This document shows positions 1 to 5,572 of a stretch of DNA of 5,713 bases, piece by piece (positions within the stretch are counted from its first letter, which is position 1; every line of letters begins with the position of its first letter). Source of the DNA: Acidothermaceae bacterium (GTDB taxonomy: Bacteria; Actinomycetota; Actinomycetes; Acidothermales; Acidothermaceae); the NCBI GenBank assembly GCA_025925185.1, contig JAICLV010000151.1:1-5713 (forward strand). The letters run 5' to 3'. A program made the translations under genes and the position numbers. A model generated the notes under the pieces. The model saw nothing but the letters and a program-made list of their open reading frames with translations, was not told the DNA's origin and searched no databases.

Positions 1-200
1 ATCAGCAGCAGGGACGGGAATGCGGCGAAGTCGAGGGGCCGCTTGACGAACATCGAGACGAGCAGCACGAGCAGCGCGCCGGTGATGTTCGCGGCGAGCA
101 GCATGTCGAGCAGCACCGTCGGCAACGGCACGACCATCATGACGATGATCGCGATCACGCCAGCGGGCACACCGAGCTGGCCGAGTCGAGACGCGCGCAC
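1..200 (-). CDS. flhA: Flagellar export gate protein FlhA, N-terminal fragment (cut by window edge)
   Basis: FlhA is the largest subunit of the flagellar type III export gate. It forms a ring of membrane segments with a large cytoplasmic domain that receives substrates and couples export to proton flow. Only the first 66 codons are present; the rest lies beyond the left edge. I translated it by hand: the visible part starts VRASRLGQLGVPAG, followed by a first membrane helix (about residues 13-30), the family-typical VVPLPTVLLDMLLAANI, a second helix (about 40-52) and then KRPLDFAAFPSLLL, a hallmark of the FlhA/LcrD/InvA family. The start is GTG at 198-200. An in-frame TGA at 207-209 rules out any earlier start, and GAGG on the minus strand (205-208) is a ribosome site with short, 4-base spacing. 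The cytoplasmic leader before helix 1 is short. Unlike the other genes it is not packed against its upstream neighbour flhB: 266 bases separate them. Confidence 0.93.
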   Translation of the reverse strand, partial: MRASRLGQLGVPAGVIAIIVMMVVPLPTVLLDMLLAANITGALLVLLVSMFVKRPLDFAAFPSLLL

Positions 201-204
201 GCTA

Positions 205-208
205 CCTC
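205..208 (-). promoter_or_regulatory. Ribosome binding site of flhA
   Basis: GAGG on the minus strand lies four bases before the GTG start of flhA. It overlaps an in-frame TGA (207-209), so this site fixes the start. The spacing is shorter than usual. The local string TGAGGTAGCGTG closely matches the one in front of fliM (TGAGGTTTCGTG). Confidence 0.55.
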
Positions 209-224
209 ACGGGGACGTCGTTGT

Positions 225-248
225 ACGTCTGCCCACGTGGACAGACGT
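225..248. promoter_or_regulatory. 24-nt near-perfect palindrome upstream of flhA, possible operator
   Basis: Arms ACGTCTG (225-231) and CAGACGT (242-248) surround a perfect inner palindrome CCACGTGG (233-240). Only one symmetric position (232 versus 241) fails to pair. The site lies 24 bases upstream of the flhA GTG. A second, overlapping pair, GGGACGTC (212-219) and GACGTCCC (244-251), could form an alternative 8-bp stem. Such length and symmetry fit binding by a dimeric regulator, or a leader hairpin. I recognise no known consensus, and function is inferred only from symmetry and position. Confidence 0.45.
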
Positions 249-266
249 CCCTCGATCGCCCCATCG

Positions 267-280
267 GCGCGGCGCCGCGC
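267..280. repeat. 14-bp perfect GC palindrome in the flhB-flhA gap
   Basis: GCGCGGCGCCGCGC is a perfect 14-bp palindrome composed only of G and C. In a high-GC genome such strings can arise by chance, so on its own it is weak evidence of function. It is listed because it lies between two longer dyads in the same short intergenic region. Confidence 0.4.
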
Positions 281-343
281 GACCTGAGGAAATCGGGCGG
301 CTTGGCCGACCCGCGGCGCTGGGCGGCAGGCGGTCGATCGCCA

Positions 344-357
344 CCGATCAGAGGGCC
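344..357 (+). repeat. Imperfect direct repeat, copy 1
   Basis: CCGATCAGAGGGCC matches copy 2 at 407-419 (CCGATCAGGGGCC) except for one extra A. The two copies flank the AT-rich 34-nt palindrome (369-402), with starts 63 bases apart. GC-rich sequence of partly similar type continues after both copies. The origin is unknown: duplication around an inserted palindrome and chance are both possible. Confidence 0.4.
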
Positions 358-417
358 CTAGCCGGGCGCTTTGTTTTGAAGCACATGTGACTCAAAACAA
401 AGGACCCCGATCAGGGG
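355..417. terminator. Terminator-like double-ended structure after flhB (34-nt palindrome with flanking GC hairpins)
   Basis: The core is an inverted repeat with 11-base arms CTTTGTTTTGA (369-379) and TCAAAACAAAG (392-402). Inside, after two mismatched pairs, sits the palindrome CACATGTG (382-389). On the minus strand, reading out of flhB, a short hairpin CCCC-loop-GGGG (417-405) is followed within two bases by the T-rich arm CTTTGTTTTGA. On the plus strand, GCCC (355-358) can pair with GGGC (364-367), and one base later the same T-rich arm appears. Each strand therefore shows a GC hairpin followed by a T-rich stretch, the layout of a bidirectional intrinsic terminator. The GC stems are only 4 bp and the T stretch is interrupted, so strength is uncertain. 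If it works, it would end the fliM-flhB transcript and leave flhA needing its own promoter. A protein-binding site is the main alternative. Confidence 0.5.
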
Positions 418-419
418 CC
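407..419 (+). repeat. Imperfect direct repeat, copy 2
   Basis: CCGATCAGGGGCC is the second copy of the repeat at 344-357. This copy also supplies most of the CCCC/GGGG hairpin (405-417) that precedes the T-rich arm when read out of flhB. Confidence 0.4.
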
Positions 420-466
420 ACCGGCCCGCGCGGAAAGGCGAGTCGCGGATGCCAAGCCGTCCGTCG

Positions 467-1627
467 TCAGCGAGGGGCAACGGGCGCGCGAGCGAGCGCC
501 CTGCGTCGTCCGCGCCGCTTCTTGACGCCCGCGACAACGCTCTCCGGCGTCGCTCCCGGGTGGTGCAAGCCGGCCGCGCTGCCCCGGCGGCGCAACGAGA
601 AGACGAACGCGAGGATGCGGGCGACCGCCACGAACAGCTCGTGCGGGATCTCCTGCCCGATCTCGCAGACTCGGTAAATCGCCCGAGCCAGCGGGATGTC
701 CTCGACCATCGGCACCCGATGTTTGTCGGCCTCGGCGCGAATCCGCGCGGCGATCGCCCCCGCGCCCTTCGCGACCACCTTCGGCGCGCCTCCTCCCGCG
801 CTGTACTTCAGCGCGACCGCGACGTGGGTGGGGTTCACCAAGACGACGTCGGCGTTAGCGATCGCGGCCATCATCCGACTGCGGCGCATCGCCATCTGGC
901 GCGACTTGATCGCGCTCTTGATGTGCGGGTCACCCTCGGAGTTGCGGTACTCGTCTTTGATCTCCTGTTTCGACATCTTCAGCGCGCCGCGCGTGCGCTT
1001 GAACTGGTAGGCGTAGTCGGCGCCGGCCATGAGCAGGCCGGCGATCGCCGCGTTGCGCGCGAACCCGAACAACGCGTCACTCGTCTTGTGCAGCACAGTT
1101 CCGAGCGGGACGACGGAGCCGGTCTGCGCCAACGGCACAACCGAGCGGATCGTCTGATAGAGCAACAACGCGAGAATCGACGTCTTCACCAGCGCTTTGC
1201 TGACCTCCCACAGACCGCGCACCCCGAAGACTCGTTTCAACCCCTTGAACGGGTTGACGTGGTCCCACTTCGGCTTGAACGCCTTCGCCGAGACGTGCAC
1301 GCCGCCTTGCGCCGCCGAGGCCAGCACGCCCGTCACCAGCATGCCGAACGCGAGAGGCGCGACCGCCAGCGCGCCTTTGGTGAGGGACGACGTGAGCAGT
1401 GGCACCAATTTCGTGATGTCCGGGTCCGCGACGAAGTCGCCGACGTCCGAGAAAAGCGTTTGGCTAAGGTGAATCGTGCTCTCGATCGTGAGGCGCACCA
1501 GGTAAACGCCGACGAGCAACCCGAGCCACACGCCGACGTCCGGCGAGCGGGCGATCTGGCCGTCCTTCTTCGCCTGCTTGAGCCGCTTTTGAGTCGGCTT
1601 CTCGGTCTTGTCGGAGCGGTCCGCCAC
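467..1627 (-). CDS. flhB: Flagellar export switch protein FlhB
   Basis: FlhB is an inner-membrane component of the flagellar type III export gate. Its cytoplasmic domain cleaves itself between Asn and Pro of an NPTH motif, which switches export from rod/hook to filament substrates. The 386-residue product opens with the family signature SDKTEKPTQKRLKQAKKDGQIARSPD (given in two parts here: SDKTEKPTQKRL, then KQAKKDGQIARSPD; residues 5-30). Four hydrophobic segments follow at about 31-52, 86-105, 145-165 and 187-205. The cytoplasmic part contains KQEIKDEYRNSEGDP (220-234) and the intact cleavage motif VNPTHVAVALKY (NPTH at 265-268), then VEDIPLARAIY (308-318). The start is GTG at 1625-1627, 15 bases after the fliR stop, with a GGTGAG-like ribosome site. 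After the domain normally ends (about 345) there is a basic tail with KKRRGRRR (369-376). It is the last gene of the tightly packed series; a terminator-like structure lies about 50 bases beyond its stop. Confidence 0.97.
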   Translation of the reverse strand: MADRSDKTEKPTQKRLKQAKKDGQIARSPDVGVWLGLLVGVYLVRLTIESTIHLSQTLFSDVGDFVADPDITKLVPLLTSSLTKGALAVAPLAFGMLVTGVLASAAQGGVHVSAKAFKPKWDHVNPFKGLKRVFGVRGLWEVSKALVKTSILALLLYQTIRSVVPLAQTGSVVPLGTVLHKTSDALFGFARNAAIAGLLMAGADYAYQFKRTRGALKMSKQEIKDEYRNSEGDPHIKSAIKSRQMAMRRSRMMAAIANADVVLVNPTHVAVALKYSAGGGAPKVVAKGAGAIAARIRAEADKHRVPMVEDIPLARAIYRVCEIGQEIPHELFVAVARILAFVFSLRRRGSAAGLHHPGATPESVVAGVKKRRGRRRALARAPVAPR

Positions 1628-1642
1628 CTAACTCACCGCCGC

Positions 1643-2422
1643 TCAGTTCTTCGTGGAGAAGACGGCCGAGACGACGTCGGTGTTCGTGGAGATCTTGCCG
1701 AGCAGCGCGCTCAGCGCCTCCGGGAGGGCCAGGAACGTCACGCCAATCAGGCTCAAGGTGATGAAGATCTTCAGCGGAAAGCCAAGCGCGAACACGTTCA
1801 GTGTCGGCGCCGCCTTGGTGAGCAGACCGAGCCCGATGTCGGCGAGGAACAACACGGCGAGCAGCGGTCCAGCGATCTCGATGGCCGAGACCATGAACGT
1901 GCCGACGTCCTTCGTGACGAGCTCCTGCAGCACCTTCAACGGCGCGGTGCCGTGCAGCGGGAGCGCGTCGTAGGAGGAGAGCAGTCCCTTGACGATGATG
2001 AGGTAACCGTCACTGGCGAACAGCAATGTGACCGCCAGCAACTGGTTGAAGCGGCCGAAGATGGAGCTGTTTTGCAGCATCATCGGGTCGAACGCCTGGG
2101 TCAGCGAGAAGCCACCGATGTAGTCGATCAACTCGCCGGCCGCGCGGATCGCGGAGAACAGCACCAATGTGACGATGCCGAGGGTCAAACCGGCCGCCAC
2201 GTTCATCAAGATCGCCGAAAGCATCGGGCCGAGCTGCGGTTCGGGCGCTTGCGGTGCCAGCGGGTTCGCGACCGGAAAAGCAAGCGCCATGGAGAGCGCG
2301 GCCTTCGTGATGCCGGGGATGGTGCGGCCGCCAAACGGTGGGACCAACACGATCCACGCCGACGTCCGCACCGTCGCGAGCAGGAAGGCGATAAGCAACG
2401 ACGTCGAGACGTTGATGTCCAC
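1643..2422 (-). CDS. fliR: Flagellar export gate membrane protein FliR
   Basis: FliR is one of the three small membrane proteins (with FliP and FliQ) that build the helical export gate at the base of the flagellum. The 259-residue product has about six hydrophobic segments and family landmarks: an N-terminal helix followed by VPPFGGRTIPGITKAALSMA (residues 27-46), AGELIDYIGGFSLTQAFDP (95-113), and NVFALGFPLKIF (209-220). I chose the GTG at 2420-2422, giving the N-terminus VDINVSTSLL, because FliR proteins begin almost directly with the first membrane helix. This start lies four bases after the fliQ stop. A longer frame to 2482 would overlap fliQ by 56 bases and add 20 polar residues unlike the family. 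The gene sits between fliQ and flhB in the standard order. Confidence 0.95.
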   Translation of the reverse strand: MDINVSTSLLIAFLLATVRTSAWIVLVPPFGGRTIPGITKAALSMALAFPVANPLAPQAPEPQLGPMLSAILMNVAAGLTLGIVTLVLFSAIRAAGELIDYIGGFSLTQAFDPMMLQNSSIFGRFNQLLAVTLLFASDGYLIIVKGLLSSYDALPLHGTAPLKVLQELVTKDVGTFMVSAIEIAGPLLAVLFLADIGLGLLTKAAPTLNVFALGFPLKIFITLSLIGVTFLALPEALSALLGKISTNTDVVSAVFSTKN

Positions 2423-2426
2423 GCGG

Positions 2427-2702
2427 TCAGCCGCCGCCGATGAGGTTCGGGATGGCGTCGAACATCTGATGGGTGAAGTCAATCAGCGTCGACAGCATCC
2501 AGTTGCCGCTGATGAGCACCGCGACTCCGACCGCGATGATTTTCGGCACGAACGACAGCGTGAACTCCTGAATTTGCGTCGCCGACTGGAACATCGAGAT
2601 GCCGAAGCCCACACAGAGGCTGGTGAGCAACATCGGCGCGCACAGCTTCGCTGTGACAAGCATGGTTTGCAACGCGATGTGCAAGACAGCGGTGTCGGTC
2701 AT
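2427..2702 (-). CDS. fliQ: Flagellar export gate membrane protein FliQ
   Basis: FliQ is a small two-helix membrane protein; several copies wrap around the FliP-FliR core of the export gate. The product is 91 residues, the usual family length. It has hydrophobic helices at about 13-38 and 51-73, joined by a short polar loop carrying the conserved QIQEFTLSFVPKIIAV (43-58). The start is ATG at 2700-2702, ten bases after the fliP stop, with a purine-rich GGATAGAG just before it. The stop lies four bases before the fliR start. Length, helix pattern and position between fliP and fliR all agree. Confidence 0.96.
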   Translation of the reverse strand: MTDTAVLHIALQTMLVTAKLCAPMLLTSLCVGFGISMFQSATQIQEFTLSFVPKIIAVGVAVLISGNWMLSTLIDFTHQMFDAIPNLIGGG

Positions 2703-2712
2703 CTCTATCCGC

Positions 2713-3690
2713 TCAGTGATAGCTCGTGATGAGCGAGTGCGCGATGAGTCCCCAGCCGTCGACCATCACGAACAGCAACAGCTTGAACGGCAAGGAAATC
2801 ATTGAGGGCGGCAACATCATCATGCCCATCGACATCAGCGACGAGCTCACGACCAGGTCGATGACGAGGAACGGTATGAAGACGACGAATCCGATGATGA
2901 ACCCGGCCCGCAGCTCGGAGAGAATGAACGCGGGGACGAGTGTCGTCATCGAGACGTCTTGTTGCGACGCCGGCTTCTTCTCTTTGCTGGCGTTGACCAT
3001 CGACGCCAGGTCGTCCTTGCGGGTCTGCTTGAGCATGAACTGCTTCAGCGGCTGCACCCCGGCGTCGTATGCCTGCGAGGCGGTCAGCTGGCCATGTAAG
3101 TAGGGCTGCACGCCATCGTGGTTCACGGCCGACAACGTGGGGCCCATGATGAACAGGCTCAAGAACAGCGCGAGTCCGACCAGCACCTGGTTCGGCGGCA
3201 CGCCCTGCAAACCCAGCGCGTTGCGCGTGAGCGAGAGCACGACGATGATTTTGGTGAAGCTGGTGCACAGCATCAGCGCTGCCGGTGCGATCGAGATCAC
3301 CGTCATCATCAAGATGATGACGATCGACTGGCTTGGCTTGCCGTCGACGCCATTGATGCTGACGCTGATGTTTCCGTGCGCGCCGTTCGGCGTCGAGGGA
3401 CCGTTCGGCCCGTTCGGCGCCGTCACGGTCGGCCCGGACGACGTGGCGCCTCCTGACGCCGCGCCGCTGGGCGCCGCCGACGGCACGGTGATCGGCGCGA
3501 TCGGCTGGATCGGCGCGATGGGCGCCGGTGTCGAATCGGCCCGCACCGCGACGGTCTGGGGCGGCGTCGCGGCGGCCGCGTCGTCCGGCCGGACGAGCAC
3601 CGCGAGCAACCCAAGCACCGCGCACACGCCAAGCAGCAGCGCGCGGCCGACCCAGGATCGCCGCGACACCGGCGCGGCCTCGGTGGTCAT
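2713..3690 (-). CDS. fliP: Flagellar export gate protein FliP with long disordered N-terminal insert
   Basis: FliP forms the pentameric core of the export gate pore together with FliR. The product is 325 residues, clearly longer than the about 245 of Escherichia coli FliP. Residues 1-33 look like a signal peptide (RRSWVGRALLLGV then a hydrophobic core), with a possible cleavage near the run of Ala at 38-41. Residues about 42-115 form a Pro/Ala/Ser/Gly/Asn-rich linker with short repeats (PIAPIQPIAPI, NGPNGPSTPNG) and no predicted fold. The FliP domain begins around 118 and holds TSFTKIIVVLSLTRNALG (143-160), PPNQVLVGLALFLSLF (165-180), LVPAFILSELRAGF (251-264) and the hallmark SMGMMMLPPSMISLPFK (287-303). 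The ATG start at 3688-3690 follows the fliO stop by six bases, with GAG nearby. The linker is the main oddity; the domain itself is intact. Confidence 0.96.
   Translation of the reverse strand: MTTEAAPVSRRSWVGRALLLGVCAVLGLLAVLVRPDDAAAATPPQTVAVRADSTPAPIAPIQPIAPITVPSAAPSGAASGGATSSGPTVTAPNGPNGPSTPNGAHGNISVSINGVDGKPSQSIVIILMMTVISIAPAALMLCTSFTKIIVVLSLTRNALGLQGVPPNQVLVGLALFLSLFIMGPTLSAVNHDGVQPYLHGQLTASQAYDAGVQPLKQFMLKQTRKDDLASMVNASKEKKPASQQDVSMTTLVPAFILSELRAGFIIGFVVFIPFLVIDLVVSSSLMSMGMMMLPPSMISLPFKLLLFVMVDGWGLIAHSLITSYH
3382..3420 (-). repeat. Short CCGTTCGGC-type repeats encoding NGP units in FliP
   Basis: Three copies of CCGTTCGGC occur within about 40 bases (starting near 3383, 3401 and 3410 on the plus strand). 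On the coding strand they give the Asn-Gly-Pro units of the FliP linker. They look like slippage-generated low-complexity coding sequence. Confidence 0.5.
3490..3519 (-). repeat. Direct 12-bp repeat encoding PIAPI units in FliP
   Basis: GATCGGCGCGAT occurs at 3490-3501 and again at 3508-3519, a perfect 12-bp repeat with an 18-base period. It encodes the repeated Ile-Ala-Pro-Ile part of PIAPIQPIAPI in the disordered linker. The repeat unit is a multiple of three, so copy-number change would preserve the reading frame. Confidence 0.55.
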
Positions 3691-3696
3691 GAACTC

Positions 3697-4182
3697 TCAG
3701 GCCCGCCGCACGGTGCGCTCGCGCAACAGGTCCATCACGGAGACGGTGCTGCGCGATCGGTCAGGCGAGCTGTCGCCACGCGTGGGCACGGCCAACTCGG
3801 CGAGTTCGCTCGTGGTCTGCGTCTCGTCGAAAAGCGCGGCGTCGACCTCGCTCAGCAGGTGCACGCTGGCGTCGGTGATACCGATCAGCATCGTGCGGTC
3901 GCCGACGCGGACAACCGCGACCGACGCGCTCTTGCCCAACGGCTGGCGCGCGACGACGTCGAGCTGCGCGCGCCGCCGCGCAACGCGTCGTCCGACCTTG
4001 CGATTGGCCAGCAACGAGTTCTTTTTCATGGACGACGCGAGCGTCGCGAACCCGCGCGACGTCCGACGCGGCGCGCCGCCTCCGCGCGTGCGCTGCAGCA
4101 GCCGAGCCGCGATGTACATCAGCGCGAGCACGATGGCGAGCGAGACGACCATGCGCAGCGCTGGCCCGATCATGCCGCTCAC
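3697..4182 (-). CDS. fliO: Flagellar biosynthesis protein FliO (FliO/FliZ family)
   Basis: FliO is a small bitopic membrane protein that helps FliP assemble into the export gate. The 161-residue product has a single membrane helix at about 8-28 ([19 protein letters not shown]), a strongly basic stretch ([12 protein letters not shown], 61-72), then the family core [20 protein letters not shown] (74-93) and [20 protein letters not shown] (94-113). The last 48 residues are polar and look unstructured. The start is GTG at 4180-4182, overlapping the fliN stop as GTGA, which suggests translational coupling; the internal ATG at codon 4 is a less likely start. FliO is poorly conserved, but the helix plus the QPLG...VRVGD...GITD pattern and the place between fliN and fliP make the call firm. 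Confidence 0.9.
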   Translation of the reverse strand: MSGMIGPALRMVVSLAIVLALMYIAARLLQRTRGGGAPRRTSRGFATLASSMKKNSLLANRKVGRRVARRRAQLDVVARQPLGKSASVAVVRVGDRTMLIGITDASVHLLSEVDAALFDETQTTSELAELAVPTRGDSSPDRSRSTVSVMDLLRERTVRRA

Positions 4183-4613
4183 CGGCCCGCCTCCCCCGCG
4201 CCGGGACTGACGATTTCGGTGATGCGGACGCCGAATTCCTCGTCGATGACGACGACCTCGCCGCGCGCGATCAATGTGCCGTTGACAAAAAGGTCGATCG
4301 GGCTGCCCGCCATGCGATCCAGCTCGACGACGACGCCAGGCGTGAGCGACAGCAGCTCGCGAACCGTCATGCGGGTGCGGCCGAGTTCGGCCGTCACGTC
4401 CATCTCGACGTTGCTCAACAGGTCGAGACGCTCCGCGCCGCCGAACGACTGCAGCGTGTTGGAGCCGGCGTCGTCGGACTTGTTGCGCTTGCGACCTGCG
4501 CGATTCGTCTCTTCGGCGGGCGCGGCTGAGGCGGCCATCGCGTCCGTGTCGTCCGTCATCGCAGTGAACGAGCCTTCCGGCTCGAGAACCTCAGCAGCAG
4601 TCGACTCTGTCAT
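4179..4613 (-). CDS. fliN: Flagellar motor switch protein FliN
   Basis: FliN forms the lower rim of the cytoplasmic C-ring, where it takes part in direction switching and in receiving export complexes. The 144-residue product has a polar N-terminal stretch (1-60: acidic first, then basic RAGRKRNKS at 38-46) followed by a typical SpoA domain (about 63-137). The domain includes [20 protein letters not shown] (63-82), [20 protein letters not shown] (83-102), [20 protein letters not shown] (107-126) and FGVRITEIV (127-135), all close to the family consensus. I chose the ATG at 4611-4613 because it overlaps the fliM stop as ATGA. A frame reaching 4661 exists but would add 16 basic residues inside fliM. 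A GGAAGG element sits about 12 bases upstream, rather far, so coupling to fliM translation is likely. Confidence 0.94.
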   Translation of the reverse strand: MTESTAAEVLEPEGSFTAMTDDTDAMAASAAPAEETNRAGRKRNKSDDAGSNTLQSFGGAERLDLLSNVEMDVTAELGRTRMTVRELLSLTPGVVVELDRMAGSPIDLFVNGTLIARGEVVVIDEEFGVRITEIVSPGAGEAGR

Positions 4614-5572
4614 CGGTGGGTCATGCCTTCCTGGGGCTCTGGGTCTTCGACGATGCGGCACGCGACATGTTTGCCGGTGCTGCCGGGAACGCAGTGGGCG
4701 AAGGTCATCCCGCCTGACGTCACGCGCAGCGGCGCGTTGGTGGGATGCCGCAGCGGAAGCACGTCGCCGACGGCGAGAGTCAAGATCTCCTGTGGTGAGA
4801 GGGCGACGTCGGAGAACTCGATCGCGACATCGACGGGCACGTCGCCCAGCCGCGCGTGCAACGCGGCCGCGCTTCGGGCGGCGACGTCCCTGCGGTCGGT
4901 GCGCTTCGGCGCGGCGGCGGCCTCAAGCACCGGGTAGAGACCGGTGAACGGCATCGCGAACGTGGCCAGGCCTTCTTGGTTGCCGACGTTCATCTCGAAC
5001 GACGCGACGACGTAGACGTCGGACGGCGCCGCCGCCTGCGCGAACTGCGGGTTCGCCTCCACGCTGACGACCTCGGGCGCGAGGGACACCATGCCGTCGA
5101 ACGCGTAGCGCAACTCGTGCAGCACGCGCTGGGCGAGCGAGCGAAGCAGCCTCGTCTCGATCTCGGTAAACAACCGCTCAGGCTGCTCGGGCGTGCCAGG
5201 ACCACCGAGCAACCGGTCGACGCAAAGCATCGCCGTCTTGTGCGGGATCTGCAGCATCGCGGTGCCCGGCAACGGCTCGATCGACGTCAGCGCGATGAAG
5301 GAGGGCGACGGGATCGACTCGATGTAGTCGACGTAGGGCATCTGCTCGACCGCGACGAGCTCGACGAGCGAGAAGACCCGGACGGTGCTGGTCAACACGG
5401 TCGTGAACTGCCGGCAAAACGTCTCGTAGGTCATGTGCAGCTTGCGCACATGACCGCGGTTCAGCTTGCTCGGACGACGAAAGTCGTAGAGCTTGGGCTC
5501 GTGGCTCGCCCGAGGGTTGCGCACGGTGCCATGCGCCACGCCCGAGGGCTCGGCGATCGTCGGCGAGGTCAC
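4610..5572 (-). CDS. fliM: Flagellar motor switch protein FliM, without the N-terminal EIDALL motif
   Basis: FliM is the middle C-ring protein: it binds FliG above and FliN below, and in many bacteria its first residues bind phosphorylated CheY. The 320-residue product has the middle CheC-like domain, with [20 protein letters not shown] (27-46), an intact GGPG motif at 123-126 (the GGxG FliG-contact site) followed by [13 protein letters not shown] (134-146), and [20 protein letters not shown] (174-193). A C-terminal SpoA domain runs from about 240 to 308 ([20 protein letters not shown] at 245-264, [13 protein letters not shown] at 272-284). The start is GTG at 5570-5572 with GAGG four bases upstream; an in-frame TGA at 5579-5581 excludes any longer form. 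The N-terminus ([15 protein letters not shown]) has no EIDALL-like sequence. First recognisable gene of the cluster in this window. Confidence 0.95.
   Translation of the reverse strand: MTSPTIAEPSGVAHGTVRNPRASHEPKLYDFRRPSKLNRGHVRKLHMTYETFCRQFTTVLTSTVRVFSLVELVAVEQMPYVDYIESIPSPSFIALTSIEPLPGTAMLQIPHKTAMLCVDRLLGGPGTPEQPERLFTEIETRLLRSLAQRVLHELRYAFDGMVSLAPEVVSVEANPQFAQAAAPSDVYVVASFEMNVGNQEGLATFAMPFTGLYPVLEAAAAPKRTDRRDVAARSAAALHARLGDVPVDVAIEFSDVALSPQEILTLAVGDVLPLRHPTNAPLRVTSGGMTFAHCVPGSTGKHVACRIVEDPEPQEGMTHR

Noticed and set aside
246..287. Possible flagellar sigma-28 promoter for flhA (GCCGATGG at 268-261 on the minus strand)
   Set aside because: The -10-like part matches only six of eight bases, and the -35 position 15 bases upstream reads TCAG instead of TAAA.
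43..390. A 115-codon plus-strand frame spanning flhA and the gap
   Set aside because: Half of it is antisense to the conserved FlhA N-terminus and the rest crosses the dyad-rich gap without any motif.
467..600. Frameshift at the end of flhB producing the basic tail
   Set aside because: The frame stays open to a clean TGA with codon use like the rest of the gene, and no alternative frame gives a more family-like end.
449..2443. A 664-codon open frame on the plus strand opposite flhB and fliR
   Set aside because: It is antisense to two clear genes; its translation is dominated by Arg, His, Asp, Gln and Glu without any domain, as expected of a shadow frame in high-GC DNA.
2423..2482. Earlier ATG start for fliR at 2482
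   Set aside because: It would overlap fliQ by 56 bases and add polar residues not found in FliR; the GTG at 2420-2422 fits the family N-terminus and the operon spacing.
2705..3625. A 306-codon minus-strand frame in a second frame over fliP
   Set aside because: Arg/Ala/His-rich out-of-frame translation of fliP.
3137..4210. A 357-codon plus-strand frame opposite fliP and fliO
   Set aside because: Antisense to conserved genes, with low-complexity translation (Ala/Gly/Thr/Ser/Arg) and no recognisable motif.
4614..4661. Earlier start for fliN at 4661
   Set aside because: It would lie inside fliM and add a basic segment; the ATGA overlap at 4610-4613 is a better start.
3859..4947. A 362-codon plus-strand frame opposite fliO, fliN and fliM
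   Set aside because: Shadow frame rich in Arg and Ser with no recognisable motif; the minus strand carries conserved genes throughout.
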